NCBI RefSeq assembly: GCF_902506535.1 | Contig: NZ_LR733825.1 | Coordinates: 1,049,992 to 1,113,991, forward strand | Source: Pseudomonas sp. 8Z | GTDB lineage: Bacteria > Pseudomonadota > Gammaproteobacteria > Pseudomonadales > Pseudomonadaceae | Length of the DNA: 64,000 nt | Direction: 5' to 3' | In this document: positions 44,464 to 53,995 of the stretch, in pieces | Layout: every line of letters begins with the position of its first letter | Numbering within the stretch: position 1 is the stretch's first letter | Position numbers and translations under genes: made by a program | Notes under the pieces: generated by a model | The model's database searches: none | What the model saw: only the letters and a program-made list of their open reading frames with translations | What the model was told of the DNA's origin: nothing

Positions 44464-44877
44464 ATGAAACTTGAAGACCGCATGAGTCGCTCGATTAAGC
44501 AGCGCGCAGGCGTGGTCGTCTTGCGCTCAGACTTTGCCAAGATGGGCAGTGACTCTCAGGTTGGACGAGTGCTTGCTCGCTTTGTCGCAGAAGGAAGACT
44601 TGTCCGTGTGAGCAAGGGTGCCTTCGCTAAAACCCGAATCAACAAGTTCACCGGCCAGCCAACTGCTGCAGGGACGCTGGAAATGATCGCGGCAGAGCTT
44701 TTTCGCAAGCTCAATATCGCAGTGGAACCAAGCTCGCTCGTATTGGAGTACAACAGTGGCAGATCGACCCAGATCCCCATGGGGGCAACTGTTAGCACGG
44801 GACGGCGGCGCATTTCGCGGAAAGTGACGGTAGGCAATAGCACGTTAACGTATGAGAAAAATTCCAGACGAGCTTAG
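44464..44877 (+). CDS. abiEi: AbiEi-like antitoxin (DUF6088 type)
   Basis: A 137-residue protein. The N-terminal winged-helix part contains VVVLRSDFAKMGSDSQVGRV followed by LARFVAEGRLVRVSKGAFAK, the arrangement seen in AbiEi/DUF6088 antitoxins, which bind their own promoter. The C-terminal region includes LVLEYNSGRSTQIPMG, typical of these short forms. GGAGG lies six bases before the ATG. The stop lies 26 bases inside the toxin gene, so the pair is coupled. The known family acts as a type IV toxin-antitoxin and abortive-infection system against phage. Confidence 0.82.
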   Translation: MKLEDRMSRSIKQRAGVVVLRSDFAKMGSDSQVGRVLARFVAEGRLVRVSKGAFAKTRINKFTGQPTAAGTLEMIAAELFRKLNIAVEPSSLVLEYNSGRSTQIPMGATVSTGRRRISRKVTVGNSTLTYEKNSRRA

Positions 44878-45901
44878 GTCTGATATCGAAGATGCCGCCG
44901 CCGCTGGGATGCTGGGCAACCTACCCGCTGCAGTAGCTGAAAAAGATCAGCACATTACTGATGCCCTGAGAGTGTTAGCTCAAGTCCAGGTCGTACACAC
45001 CGCATTCCAGAAGGATCGTCGCAAGGGCGATTGCGCGCCAGCATCGATAGACCTCACCACGCGTTTGATTTTTGCGGGTGGCACTTGTCTTTCAAAGGCT
45101 CACGACCTGATCCAGCGGATGTCCGAAGACATTGACATCAAGGTCATGCTGGAGGAACCGCCGCACGGCTATACGCTGAAACAAGGCGTTCACGGGCGTT
45201 TAAAGGACTTACACCAAGAGGTTGAGCGCCGCTTGACCGAAATGGGTTTTGAGTTCGTGGTTCATGACAACGGAGAAAATCCTGTCATGCGCGCCAGTCG
45301 GCGCTACTACTGCCTATTGCTTGCCTATGACGCACATTTTCAGGATGTATCAGGTGTGCTTCGTCCCCAACTCAAGCTTGAGCTAATACACCGTCCACCT
45401 ATGCTGGCCGCTGAGATTCGCGAAATGGGCTACATGCTGGATCAATTCGTCCCACGCGAAGCCCCGCAACGCTTTCCCATGACGTGTATCACAGTGGCAG
45501 AGACGTTGGCCGAAAAGGTGTTATCCCTACTGCGCCGCTGCGCCTGGAACTGGGACGGATATCAACGCGGCGAATTTGATACGGCCTTGGTTCGCCACGT
45601 CTATGATGTCTGGCGTATCGCACAGAGCCAACCGGATGCAATAGAGTCCGCCTGCCAGATCTTTGCCGCTCTGGTTCAAAAGGATGTGGAGGAATTTGGC
45701 AGGCAGCATCCTGAGTTTGCCCAGGCCCCATACGCGGTGCTTCGACGGAGTCTGGCCTCTGCAGCTAACCACGAAGGGCTGAAGGCAAACTTCGAACAGC
45801 GCCTGAGGCCACTGCTCTATACGGCGGATAAGCCGGACTTCCAAAGTTGCTATAGCGCTTTCGCCACCATCGCAGAGCAACTGCTGAACCAAACCGCCTG
45901 A
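44852..45901 (+). CDS. abiEii: AbiEii-type nucleotidyltransferase toxin
   Basis: A 349-residue DNA polymerase-beta-fold nucleotidyltransferase. The conserved motifs are FAGGTCLSKAHDLIQRMSED with GGTCLSK at residues 76-82 and SEDID at 91-95. Later conserved segments follow, namely a basic substrate region (RASRRYYCLL) and KVLSLLRRCA. AbiEii toxins add nucleotides to target RNA and arrest growth until neutralised by AbiEi. It overlaps the antitoxin gene by 26 bases. No transposase or integrase accompanies the pair. Base composition is lower in GC than the flanking trp and sulP genes, which supports transfer. Confidence 0.87.
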   Translation: MRKIPDELRSDIEDAAAAGMLGNLPAAVAEKDQHITDALRVLAQVQVVHTAFQKDRRKGDCAPASIDLTTRLIFAGGTCLSKAHDLIQRMSEDIDIKVMLEEPPHGYTLKQGVHGRLKDLHQEVERRLTEMGFEFVVHDNGENPVMRASRRYYCLLLAYDAHFQDVSGVLRPQLKLELIHRPPMLAAEIREMGYMLDQFVPREAPQRFPMTCITVAETLAEKVLSLLRRCAWNWDGYQRGEFDTALVRHVYDVWRIAQSQPDAIESACQIFAALVQKDVEEFGRQHPEFAQAPYAVLRRSLASAANHEGLKANFEQRLRPLLYTADKPDFQSCYSAFATIAEQLLNQTA

Positions 45902-45960
45902 CGGTTGATTTGTGCCTATAGCCTTGCCACCCCAAGCAATCGCCACTACGGATGCCAGAT

Positions 45961-46071
45961 GCGTGCTGCTACTGTGCCGCGAACTCGCCGAAGGGGTGCG
46001 CGGCGCGCGCCGCTGAGCCAACCTCTGGTAAATGAAAAGCCGCTGGCGGAGCGATCCGTCAGCGGCTTTTT
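45961..46071 (+). pseudogene. displaced trpA 3' end with terminator, right copy of direct repeat
   Basis: Carries the coding end of trpA in frame ([17 protein letters not shown], stop) and the trp terminator, but no upstream gene body. It differs from the active trpA end at about eight of 111 positions (for example GARR versus SARR). It is probably the original chromosomal 3' end, separated from its gene by the AbiE insertion. It may still terminate transcription from the toxin operon. Confidence 0.85.
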
Positions 46072-46089
46072 GGGTTTTGTAGCCAGGTC

Positions 46090-46134
46090 GAGCGTAGCGA
46101 AACCGGACACTGGTTGGTGGGTTTCGCGAAGCTC
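46090..46134. repeat. REP-like stem-loop downstream of sulP
   Basis: Imperfect 15-base arms (GAGCGTAGCGAAACC and GGTTTCGCGAAGCTC) with a 15-base loop, lying between the duplicated trp terminator and the sulP stop. The motif resembles dispersed extragenic palindromes of Pseudomonas and may stabilise the sulP transcript 3' end. Confidence 0.5.
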
Positions 46135-46150
46135 TAGCCATCCTGCGTGT

Positions 46151-47593
46151 TCAGTGCTCTGATCCCGCGCGCTTGAGCAACTGCTTGCAGCGCTCGGACA
46201 GGTGCACCACGCGTAGGTGCTTGCCAGCGCGTTCGTAGCGCTCGCGCAGGGTTTTCAGCGCGGCGATGGCCGAGTAGTCGACGAAGCTCAGGTGGCGGCA
46301 GTCCAGGGTGACCTGTTGCGGGTCGTCGCTCGGGTCGAACTGCGCCAGGAAGGTGGTGCAGGAGGCGAAGAACAGCGTGCCGTGGGCGCGGTACAGCTTG
46401 CTGCCATCGGCTTGTAGATCGCTGTCGGCATAGAGTTCGCGGGCGTGCTGCCAGGCGAAGTTGAGCGCGGCGATAACGATGCCGCAGAGCACGGCAGTGG
46501 CCAAATCGGTGGCGACGGTGATGGCGGTCACCGCGACGATTACCAGCACGTCGTTGGCCGGCACCTTGCCAGCGACGCGTAGCGAGCCCCAGGCGAAGGT
46601 CTGCTGCGCCACCACGAACATCACGCCGACCAGTGCCGCCAGCGGGATGCGCTCGATCAGCGGCGAGAGAAACAGCACGAAGAGCAGGATCATCACCCCG
46701 GCAACCACGCCGGATAGCCGCCCGCGCCCGCCGGAGCTGAGGTTGATCACGGTCTGCCCGATCATCGCGCAACCGCCCATACCACCGAACGCGCCGGAGA
46801 CCATGTTGGCCGCACCGAGCGCCACGCACTCACGGTTGGTCATGCCGCGGCTCTGCGTAATCTCGTCGGTGAGGTTGAGGGTCAGCAGGGTTTCCAGCAG
46901 GCCGACCATGGCCATCAGCACCGCGTAGGGGGCGATGATCTGCAGCGTTTCCAGGTTCCAAGGGATATCCGGCAGGGCGAACTGCGGCAGGCCGCCGGCG
47001 ATGTGCGCCATGTCACCGAGGGTGCGCGTGGGCAGGTCGAGCAGGTACACCAGCAGGCCGATACCGAGGATCGCCACCAACGCCGGCGGCACGGCGCGGG
47101 TCAGCTTCGGCAGCAGGTAAACCACGGCCATGGTCAGCGCCACCAGCCCGAGCATCCAGTACAGCGCGGCGCCATGCAGCCAGCCATCTTCAGTATGGAA
47201 GTGCTCCAGTTGCGACATCGCAATGACGATCGCCAGGCCGTTGACGAAGCCCAGCATCACCGGGTGCGGCACCATGCGGATGAGCTTGCCCAGACGCAGC
47301 AGGCCAAACAGCAGCATGATCAAGCCGCCGAGCAGCACTGTGGCCAGCAGATACTGCACGCCGTGCTGCACCACCAGGGCGACGATCACCACCGCCATCG
47401 AACCGGCTGCACCGGAGATCATGCCCGGCCGGCCGCCGAACAGGGCGGTGAGGGTGCAGATGATGAAGGCGCCATACAGGCCCATCAGTGGGTTGACCTG
47501 GGCCACCAGGGCGAAGGCGATGCACTCGGGCACCAGGGCGAAGGACGAGGTCAGGCCGGCCAGCAGGTCGGCGCGCAAGCGTGCGGATTTCAT
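46151..47593 (-). CDS. SulP-family anion transporter with STAS domain
   Basis: A 480-residue SLC26/SulP transporter. The N-terminus LRADLLAGLTSSFALVPECI is the characteristic first helix region. About 11-12 helices follow, including GGCAMIGQTVINLSSGGRGR, and a C-terminal STAS domain contains VTLDCRHLSFVDYSAIAALK. Substrates in the family include sulfate and bicarbonate. Two candidate starts exist (47593 and 47626), neither with a good ribosome site; the inner one begins the conserved domain. It is divergent from a DASS carrier gene, and a second, distant SulP gene lies at 53996. Confidence 0.88.
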   Translation of the reverse strand: MKSARLRADLLAGLTSSFALVPECIAFALVAQVNPLMGLYGAFIICTLTALFGGRPGMISGAAGSMAVVIVALVVQHGVQYLLATVLLGGLIMLLFGLLRLGKLIRMVPHPVMLGFVNGLAIVIAMSQLEHFHTEDGWLHGAALYWMLGLVALTMAVVYLLPKLTRAVPPALVAILGIGLLVYLLDLPTRTLGDMAHIAGGLPQFALPDIPWNLETLQIIAPYAVLMAMVGLLETLLTLNLTDEITQSRGMTNRECVALGAANMVSGAFGGMGGCAMIGQTVINLSSGGRGRLSGVVAGVMILLFVLFLSPLIERIPLAALVGVMFVVAQQTFAWGSLRVAGKVPANDVLVIVAVTAITVATDLATAVLCGIVIAALNFAWQHARELYADSDLQADGSKLYRAHGTLFFASCTTFLAQFDPSDDPQQVTLDCRHLSFVDYSAIAALKTLRERYERAGKHLRVVHLSERCKQLLKRAGSEH

Positions 47594-47743
47594 GAGCAGG
47601 TGCGGTTTGCGAACAGGGCCGCGCATGGTAACCGCCGAGCCTGCTGGCGGCCACCCGTATGCCCTAATACTGATCCGCGACAATGGATGGCCCGCGCCAC
47701 AGGCGCATAGTCCCGGCATGCCATTGGTCGGAGTCTCTCCAAC

Positions 47744-49222
47744 ATGCCTGCTACACCTGCATCTTTCTCACCCTTGCGCCTACCCTGGGGGCTAATACTG
47801 GCCGTGCTGGCGGGCGTGAGCATCATTCTGCTGCCGGCACAGGCGGGGCTGCCATTGGTCGGTCAACGCATGCTGGCAATCCTCGCCTTCGCGGTGATTG
47901 TGTGGATCAGCGAGGCGGTGAGCTATGAGGTCAGCGCCATCCTGATCCTGGCGCTGATGGCGTTCCTGCTCGGCAGTGCGCCGACCCTGGCCGACCCGAG
48001 CAAACTGATCGGCACCAAGGACGCCCTGAGCATGGCGCTCGGCGGCTTCGCCAACTCGGCGCTGGCGCTGGTGGCGGCAGCGCTGTTCATCGCTGCGGCG
48101 ATGACGCAAACCGGGCTGGACAAGCGCATCGCCCTGCTGACGCTGTCGAAGGTCGGCGCCAGCACCCATCGTGTGCTGCTCGGCGCCATCGTGGTCACTG
48201 TCCTGCTCAGTTTCATCGTGCCCAGCGCCACGGCGCGAGTGGCCTGCGTGGTGCCAATCATGATGGGCGTGATCGCCGCCTTCGGTGTCGACAAGCGCTC
48301 GGCCTTCGCTGGCGGCATCATGATTCTGGTCGCCCAGGCCACCAGCATCTGGAACGTCGGCATCCAGACCTCGGCGGCGCAGAACCTGCTCACCGTAGGC
48401 TTCATGCAGAAGCTGCTCGGCGAGTCGGTGACCTGGACCGACTGGCTGATCGCGGGCGCACCCTGGTGCCTATTGATGTCGGCGGTGCTGTATTGGGTGA
48501 TTCTGCGGGTGATGCCGCCGGAGACCGAGCGCATCGAGGGCGGCAAGGAGGCGGTGCACAAGGCACTCGGTGAACTCGGGCCGATGACGGGCAATGAGCG
48601 CAAGCTACTGGCCATCGTCCTGACGCTGCTGGGCTTCTGGGCCACAGAAGGCAAGTTGCACAACTTCGATACCGCCTCCACCACGCTGGTCGGCCTGGCC
48701 GCCTTGCTGATGCCGGGGCTTGGGGTGATGAGCTGGAAGCAGGCGCAGCCGCGCATTCCATGGGGTACGGTGATTGTCTTTGGCGTCGGCATCAGCCTCG
48801 GCGGGGCGGTACTGGCGACCGGCGCCGGTACCTGGCTGGCCAAGCTGCTGGTGGCCAACCTGGGCCTGCAGGGGCTGTCGCCCTTTTTCGTTTTCGCCGT
48901 ACTCAGCGCCTTTCTCATCGTGATCCACCTCGGCTTCGCCAGTGCCACGGCGCTGACCTCGGCGATGCTGCCCATTCTGATCGCCCTGCTGCTGCAGCTC
49001 GGCGGCGACATCAATCCACGGGGCATGAGCATGCTGCTCGGCTACGTGGTCAGCTTCGGCTTCCTGCTGCCCATCAACGCGCCACAGAACATGGTCTGCA
49101 TCGGCACCGAGACATTCACCTCGCGTCAGTTTCTGCATACCGGTATCTGGCTGACGCTGATCGGCTACGGGCTGATGCTGCTGTTCGCGCTGACCTGGTG
49201 GCGCTGGCTGGGATGGATGTGA
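47744..49222 (+). CDS. DASS/SLC13-family anion symporter
   Basis: A 492-residue integral membrane protein of the divalent anion:sodium symporter family. Two repeated halves each have a loop motif of this family: SFIVPSATARVACVVPIMMG in the first and IHLGFASATALTSAMLPILI in the second. About 12 helices. The substrate may be dicarboxylates or sulfate; the neighbouring SulP and choline-sulfate genes make sulfate attractive, but this is inferred. GGAG lies nine bases before the ATG. It ends at a strong bidirectional terminator. Confidence 0.85.
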   Translation: MPATPASFSPLRLPWGLILAVLAGVSIILLPAQAGLPLVGQRMLAILAFAVIVWISEAVSYEVSAILILALMAFLLGSAPTLADPSKLIGTKDALSMALGGFANSALALVAAALFIAAAMTQTGLDKRIALLTLSKVGASTHRVLLGAIVVTVLLSFIVPSATARVACVVPIMMGVIAAFGVDKRSAFAGGIMILVAQATSIWNVGIQTSAAQNLLTVGFMQKLLGESVTWTDWLIAGAPWCLLMSAVLYWVILRVMPPETERIEGGKEAVHKALGELGPMTGNERKLLAIVLTLLGFWATEGKLHNFDTASTTLVGLAALLMPGLGVMSWKQAQPRIPWGTVIVFGVGISLGGAVLATGAGTWLAKLLVANLGLQGLSPFFVFAVLSAFLIVIHLGFASATALTSAMLPILIALLLQLGGDINPRGMSMLLGYVVSFGFLLPINAPQNMVCIGTETFTSRQFLHTGIWLTLIGYGLMLLFALTWWRWLGWM

Positions 49223-49245
49223 GGCCGCCCTGTAAACGCGGCAAC

Positions 49246-49276
49246 AAAAAGGGCGACTCGATGAGTCGCCCTTTTT
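49246..49276. terminator. bidirectional terminator between DASS carrier and pbpG
   Basis: A 14-bp perfect stem (AAAAAGGGCGACTC with GAGTCGCCCTTTTT) with loop GAT and T runs on both strands. It serves the two convergent genes. Confidence 0.93.
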
Positions 49277-49289
49277 TGCCAGCAGTGCC

Positions 49290-50204
49290 TCAGTGCTTAG
49301 CCTGCAGGCTCCATTCGGCCAGCTTCTGCTGCTTGTAGCTAAGGGCAGCGGCTGGCACCGGCGACACCTTGCCGGTTTCCAGCCAGCGCTTGAGGCGGTT
49401 GGCATCGGCCATGTGGGTGTATTTACCGAAAGCACCGAGCACCACGAACGCCACCGAGCGGTTGGCCATGGTGGTCGCCATCACCAGGCAGCGACCGGCC
49501 GGGTTGGTGAAGCCGGTTTTGCTCAGGTAGATGTCCCAATCGGCCTTGCGCACCAGAGCGTTGGTGTTGCGAAAGCCCAGGGTGTAGTTGGGCTTGCGGA
49601 AGGCCATGGTGGTTTCCGAGTCGGTGGTGAACTGGTGGATCAGCGGGTACCGGGTCGCGGCCTTGACCATCAGCGCCAGGTCGCGGGCGGTGGAGACGTT
49701 TTCCTCGGACAGGCCGGTCGGCTCGACGAAGCGGCTGTGGGTCATGCCCAGTGCCTTGGCCTTGGCGTTCATCGCCTTGATGAAGGCCGCTTGGCCGCCC
49801 GGATAGTGGTGGGCGAGGCTGGCGGCGGCGCGGTTTTCCGAGGACATCAGCGCCAGGTGCAGCATGTCGCGGCGGCTCAGCTCACTGCCGACACGCACGC
49901 GGGAGAACACGCCCTGCATTTCCTTGGTATCGCGGATGTTGACCGGCAGCACTTCATCCAGCGGCAGCTTGGCGTCGAGCACCACCATGGCGGTCATCAG
50001 CTTGGTCACCGAGGCGATCGGCAGGCGCAGGTCGGGGTTGCTGGAATACAGCTCCTTGCCGCTCTTCAGGTCGACCAGCAGCGCGCTACCGGCGGCCAGT
50101 TCTTGCTTGGGTTGGGCCGGAGCGGCTTGGAGGTTCGAAACTACAAGGCTGCCGCACAGCAGCAGGCCCAAAATCGAATGACGAAGTTTCACAGATATGT
50201 TCAC
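49290..50204 (-). CDS. pbpG: D-alanyl-D-alanine endopeptidase PbpG (PBP7)
   Basis: A 304-residue periplasmic low-molecular-weight penicillin-binding protein. After a signal peptide ([21 protein letters not shown]) come the catalytic motifs: SxxK as ASVTKLMTA, SxN as SSENRAAAS, and the KTG box as [10 protein letters not shown]. It hydrolyses peptide crosslinks in the cell wall. The start is uncertain: only GTG codons are available (50192, 50204, 50279) and none has a good ribosome site; the choice keeps a normal signal peptide. Confidence 0.93.
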   Translation of the reverse strand: MNISVKLRHSILGLLLCGSLVVSNLQAAPAQPKQELAAGSALLVDLKSGKELYSSNPDLRLPIASVTKLMTAMVVLDAKLPLDEVLPVNIRDTKEMQGVFSRVRVGSELSRRDMLHLALMSSENRAAASLAHHYPGGQAAFIKAMNAKAKALGMTHSRFVEPTGLSEENVSTARDLALMVKAATRYPLIHQFTTDSETTMAFRKPNYTLGFRNTNALVRKADWDIYLSKTGFTNPAGRCLVMATTMANRSVAFVVLGAFGKYTHMADANRLKRWLETGKVSPVPAAALSYKQQKLAEWSLQAKH

Positions 50205-50304
50205 CGGTTGGTGTGTGGGGGCCGCCTGACCGGTTGCGAAAACGGCCGAAAAACGGCGGCGCTCAGTATAGAGATTCACACGTAGCGATTGCAGTATGGC
50301 TCGC

Positions 50305-51225
50305 TCAAACGGTTGCTGCCGGAGCTTGCAGCTCGGCCTGCAGCCAGTCGACGAAACGTGCGCTCAGGCGCTGGCGGCGTTTACGCTCGGGCAGCACCAG
50401 GTAATAGCCCAGCGCCGAGTGCGCGTGGGCATCACCCAGACGACAGAGCAGCCCCTGCGCGAGAAGTTCATCGACCAGATGGCGCCAGCCGATGGCCACG
50501 CCTTGCCCGGCAATGGCGGCCTGGATCAGCAGGGTGTAGTTGTCGAAGCGCAGCGCGCCGGGTGTCGGCAGGCTGGCGATGCCCAGGGCGCGGAACAGCC
50601 CCTCCCAATCGAACCAGCGCGAGCGATGCTCCGGGCGCAGGTGCAGCAGCGGCAGCTCGGTCAGCACGCTGGTCGGCAGCGGCGGCTGACGCTCGCCGAG
50701 CAGGCGCGGGCTGCACACCGGGAATACCTCTTCGCGAAACAGCAGATGCGCGTCGCCGTGCTTGAAGCGGCCGTCACCGAAATGGATCGCCACATCGATC
50801 TCACTGGGCAGCGTGGCCGTATCGCGCTCGCTGGTGATCAGGCTGACGTCCACTTCCGGGTACAGGCGATTGAAGCGCTGCAGACGCGGCATCAACCAAT
50901 AGGCGGCAAAGGCGAAGTCGGTGGCCACCTGCAGCACTTCATGCTGCTGTCGCGCCGTGACCGCCACCAGGCCGGCGTCGAGCGCCGCCAGTCCCTCCTG
51001 CACATGAGTCAGCAACAGCTCACCGGCCTCGGTCAGGACGATGCCGCGATAGACGCGGTCGAACAGGCGCGTGGCCAGTTGCTGCTCCAGGCGCTTGATC
51101 TGCTGGCTGATCGCAGGCTGGCTGCTGCCCAGCTCGCTGGCGGCGGCGGTGAAACTGAGCTGGCGCGCCGCCGACTCGAACACGCGCAGCGCGTCGAGCG
51201 ACAGCCCATCGATAGCTTTAAACAT
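50305..51225 (-). CDS. LysR regulator of choline-sulfate utilisation
   Basis: A 306-residue LysR-type regulator, divergent from betC. The DNA-binding domain is [20 protein letters not shown] followed by [20 protein letters not shown]. The effector domain shows the GcvA-like pattern with [11 protein letters not shown]. In Pseudomonas and rhizobia a LysR gene of this type adjoins choline-sulfatase and controls it. No other regulator lies in the 113-base divergent gap, whose operator I could not define. Confidence 0.85.
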   Translation of the reverse strand: MFKAIDGLSLDALRVFESAARQLSFTAAASELGSSQPAISQQIKRLEQQLATRLFDRVYRGIVLTEAGELLLTHVQEGLAALDAGLVAVTARQQHEVLQVATDFAFAAYWLMPRLQRFNRLYPEVDVSLITSERDTATLPSEIDVAIHFGDGRFKHGDAHLLFREEVFPVCSPRLLGERQPPLPTSVLTELPLLHLRPEHRSRWFDWEGLFRALGIASLPTPGALRFDNYTLLIQAAIAGQGVAIGWRHLVDELLAQGLLCRLGDAHAHSALGYYLVLPERKRRQRLSARFVDWLQAELQAPAATV

Positions 51226-51338
51226 AAGCTCTACTTATCCGAGGCATGTGTCGCAGCCGGGTTTACCCTGCCGCCGTTCTACCGGAATCATGGTGCCCGC
51301 ACTGTCGCATAAACCCACAGTATGGAATAGCCGCCACC

Positions 51339-52847
51339 ATGAAGCGCCCGAACATCCTCTTCATCATGGCCGACCAGATGGCCGCGCCGATCCTGCCGCT
51401 GCACGATGCCGCCTCGCCGGTGCAGATGCCCAACCTGATGAAGCTGGCCGAGCAGGCCGTGGTGTTCGACTCGGCCTACTGCAACAGCCCGCTGTGCGCG
51501 CCATCGCGCTTCACCCTGGTCAGCGGGCGGCTGCCCTCACAAATCGGCGCCTATGACAACGCTGCGGACTTTCCCGCCGACGTGCCGACCTACGCCCACT
51601 ACCTGCGCCGCCTCGGCTACCGCACGGCGCTTTCGGGCAAGATGCACTTCTGCGGCCCGGATCAGTTGCATGGCTATGAGGAGCGTCTGACCAGCGACAT
51701 CTACCCGGCCGACTACGGCTGGGCGGTGAACTGGGACGAGCCGGACGTGCGCGCCAGTTGGTACCACAACATGTCCTCGGTGCTACAGGCCGGGCCCTGC
51801 GTGCGCAGCAACCAGCTCGACTTCGACGAAGAGGTGGTGTTCAAGGCGCGCCAGTACCTCTACGACCACGTGCGCCTGACGCCCGAGCAGCCGTTCTGCC
51901 TGACCGTATCGATGACCCACCCGCACGACCCCTACACCATTCCCCGCGAATACTGGGATCGCTACGAGGGCGTGGACATTCCCCTGCCGCGCCAACACAT
52001 CGACCAGGCCGAGCAGGACCCGCACTCACAGCGCCTGCTGAAAGTCATCGACCTGTGGGACAAGCCCTTGCCCGAGGACAAGATCCGCGACGCGCGCCGT
52101 GCCTACTTCGGCGCCTGCAGCTACATCGACGACAACATCGGCAAGCTGCTGAAGACCCTGGAGGAATGCGGCCTGACCGAGGACACCCTGATCGTCTTCT
52201 CCGGCGACCACGGTGACATGCTCGGCGAGCGCGGCCTCTGGTACAAGATGCACTGGTTCGAGATGGCCGCCCGCGTACCGCTGCTGGTGCATGCGCCGCA
52301 GCGCTTCGCCGCGCACCGGGTCAGCCAATCGGTGTCGACCCTCGATCTGCTGCCGACTCTGGTGGAACTGGCTGGCGGCCAGGTCGATGCAGGCCTCGCG
52401 CTGGAAGGCCAGTCGCTGCTGCCGCACCTCAAGGGCGAGGGCGGGCATGACGAGGTGCTCGGCGAATACATGGCCGAAGGCACCGTCAGCCCGCTGATGA
52501 TGATTCGTCGCGGGCCGTGGAAATTCGTTTACTCCGAGCAAGACCCGCTGCTGCTGTTCGACCTCGACAGCGACCCGCAGGAGCTGCACAACCTGGCCGA
52601 CTGCAGCGAACACAAAGGCATCCTCGCCGGCTTCCTCGCCGAGGCTCGCGAGCGCTGGGACATGGCCACCATTCACGCCGCCACCCTGGCCAGTCAGCGA
52701 CGCCGCCGATTGGTGGCCGAAGCGTTGAGCCAGGGCAAGCTGACCAGTTGGGATCACCAACCGCTGGTCGACGCCAGCCAGCAATACATGCGCAACCATA
52801 TCGATCTGGACGATCTGGAACGTCGCGCACGCTTCCCACAGGTGTGA
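51339..52847 (+). CDS. betC: choline-sulfatase BetC
   Basis: A 502-residue type I sulfatase. It begins MKRPNILFIMADQMAAPILP with metal-binding aspartates, and the active-site signature CAPSR carries the cysteine (C53) that becomes formylglycine. HPHDPYTIPREYWDRY and the GDHGDMLGERGLWYKMHWFE metal site follow. The C-terminal QYMRN-type tail is usual for choline-sulfatases. It releases choline and sulfate from choline-O-sulfate in the cytoplasm, feeding betaine synthesis and sulfur supply. The longer open frame upstream lacks a ribosome site, so the ATG at 51339 is preferred. Confidence 0.93.
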   Translation: MKRPNILFIMADQMAAPILPLHDAASPVQMPNLMKLAEQAVVFDSAYCNSPLCAPSRFTLVSGRLPSQIGAYDNAADFPADVPTYAHYLRRLGYRTALSGKMHFCGPDQLHGYEERLTSDIYPADYGWAVNWDEPDVRASWYHNMSSVLQAGPCVRSNQLDFDEEVVFKARQYLYDHVRLTPEQPFCLTVSMTHPHDPYTIPREYWDRYEGVDIPLPRQHIDQAEQDPHSQRLLKVIDLWDKPLPEDKIRDARRAYFGACSYIDDNIGKLLKTLEECGLTEDTLIVFSGDHGDMLGERGLWYKMHWFEMAARVPLLVHAPQRFAAHRVSQSVSTLDLLPTLVELAGGQVDAGLALEGQSLLPHLKGEGGHDEVLGEYMAEGTVSPLMMIRRGPWKFVYSEQDPLLLFDLDSDPQELHNLADCSEHKGILAGFLAEARERWDMATIHAATLASQRRRRLVAEALSQGKLTSWDHQPLVDASQQYMRNHIDLDDLERRARFPQV

Positions 52848-52897
52848 ACCTTTACCGACTGCCGCCCCCCCAACACAAAAGAAAAAGGAGAGACGCC

Positions 52898-53818
52898 ATG
52901 AACCGATTCAACGGGCTACTGCTCGCCACCGCGCTCGCCAGCGCCGGCAATGTCTGGGCCGAGGATGCAGCCTGTAGCAGCGTCAAACTCGGCGATCCAG
53001 GCTGGAGCGACATCGCCGTGACCAACGGCATTGCCAGCTTCCTGCTCGATGGCCTGGGCTACGAGGCGCAGAGCCAGACCCTGGCCGTGCCGATCATCTT
53101 CGCCGGGCTGCAGAAGGGCCAGGTTGACGTCTTCCTCGGCAACTGGATGCCCGCGCAGCAGAGCAACTACGACACGTTCGTCGCCAGCGGCGAGGTGGAC
53201 AAGGTCACGCAGAACCTCGAAGGCACCGAGTACACCCTCGCCGTGCCGACCTACGCCTATGATGCCGGCGTTAAGACCTTCGCCGACCTCGACAAGTACG
53301 CGGACAAGTTCGACCACAAACTCTATGGCATCGCCTCCGGCGCACCGGCCAACGAGTCGATCAAGCAGATGATTGCCGCCGACGAGTTCGGCCTGGGTGA
53401 CTGGAAACTGGTGGAGTCCAGCGAGCAGGCGATGCTGGTGCAGGTGGGGCGTGCGGTAAAACGCGAGCAGTTCGTGGTGTTCCTCGGCTGGACGCCGCAC
53501 CCGATGAACGTGCAGTACGACATGAAGTATCTGAAGGGCGGCGAGAAATATTTCGGCGCCAGCGGCCAGGTCAACACCCTGGCGCGCAAGGGCTATGCCG
53601 CGCAGTGCCCGAACGTCGGCAAGCTGCTGAGCAACCTGCGCTTCACCCAGGCCATGGAGAACGCCATCATGGATCAGGTGCTGAGCAAGCAGGCCAGCAA
53701 CGACGCGGCGATCAAGGCCTGGCTCAAGGCCAACCCGCAGGTGCTCGATGGCTGGTTGCAGGGCGTGACCACCCGCGATGGCGGCGACGGTCTGGCGGCG
53801 GTGAAGGCGCGGCTGTAA
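52898..53818 (+). CDS. ChoX-like choline/betaine ABC substrate-binding protein
   Basis: A 306-residue periplasmic binding protein. The signal peptide is MNRFNGLLLATALASAGNVW-A. The mature start CSSVKLGDPGWSDIAVTNGI, with a tryptophan at the cage position, and VFLGNWMPAQQSNYD match the OpuAC/ChoX family that binds quaternary amines in an aromatic box. It lies 50 bases after betC, with a GGAG-containing site. No permease or ATPase genes adjoin. Orphan binding proteins of this type in Pseudomonas work with the distant CbcWV transporter, so that partnership is inferred here. Confidence 0.88.
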   Translation: MNRFNGLLLATALASAGNVWAEDAACSSVKLGDPGWSDIAVTNGIASFLLDGLGYEAQSQTLAVPIIFAGLQKGQVDVFLGNWMPAQQSNYDTFVASGEVDKVTQNLEGTEYTLAVPTYAYDAGVKTFADLDKYADKFDHKLYGIASGAPANESIKQMIAADEFGLGDWKLVESSEQAMLVQVGRAVKREQFVVFLGWTPHPMNVQYDMKYLKGGEKYFGASGQVNTLARKGYAAQCPNVGKLLSNLRFTQAMENAIMDQVLSKQASNDAAIKAWLKANPQVLDGWLQGVTTRDGGDGLAAVKARL

Positions 53819-53825
53819 CGCTCGC

Positions 53826-53903
53826 CCGTAGGCGCGAGTTTATCCGCGATCCGGGGTGGTGCAGAGCCTGACCCTGATCGCGGCTGAAGCCGCTCCTACC
53901 GGG
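53826..53903. repeat. inverted pair of REP elements (REPIN)
   Basis: Two REP-like elements face each other: GTAGGCGCGAG..ATCCGCGAT on the left, and GATCGCGGCTGAAGCCGCTC followed by CTAC on the right, the latter with the stem GCGGCT-GA-AGCCGC. This is the typical Pseudomonas extragenic palindrome doublet, located between the ChoX-like gene and the second SulP gene. Confidence 0.8.
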
Positions 53904-53995
53904 CACGAACAGTGATGACCGCAGGCAGAGCGCCAGCGGCGGCCTGGCCATGTCGTTTACACTTCACGCTTCTGGACGCAATCAACTCGCCAACG

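Noticed and set aside
44205..46150. tRNA-based integration site for the AbiE element
   Set aside because: No tRNA gene is visible; the duplicated sequence is the trpA 3' end and its terminator.
49290..50279. Longer version of PbpG starting at 50279
   Set aside because: It would put about 25 mostly charged residues before the signal peptide. Starts closer to the hydrophobic core are more plausible, though none has a good ribosome site.
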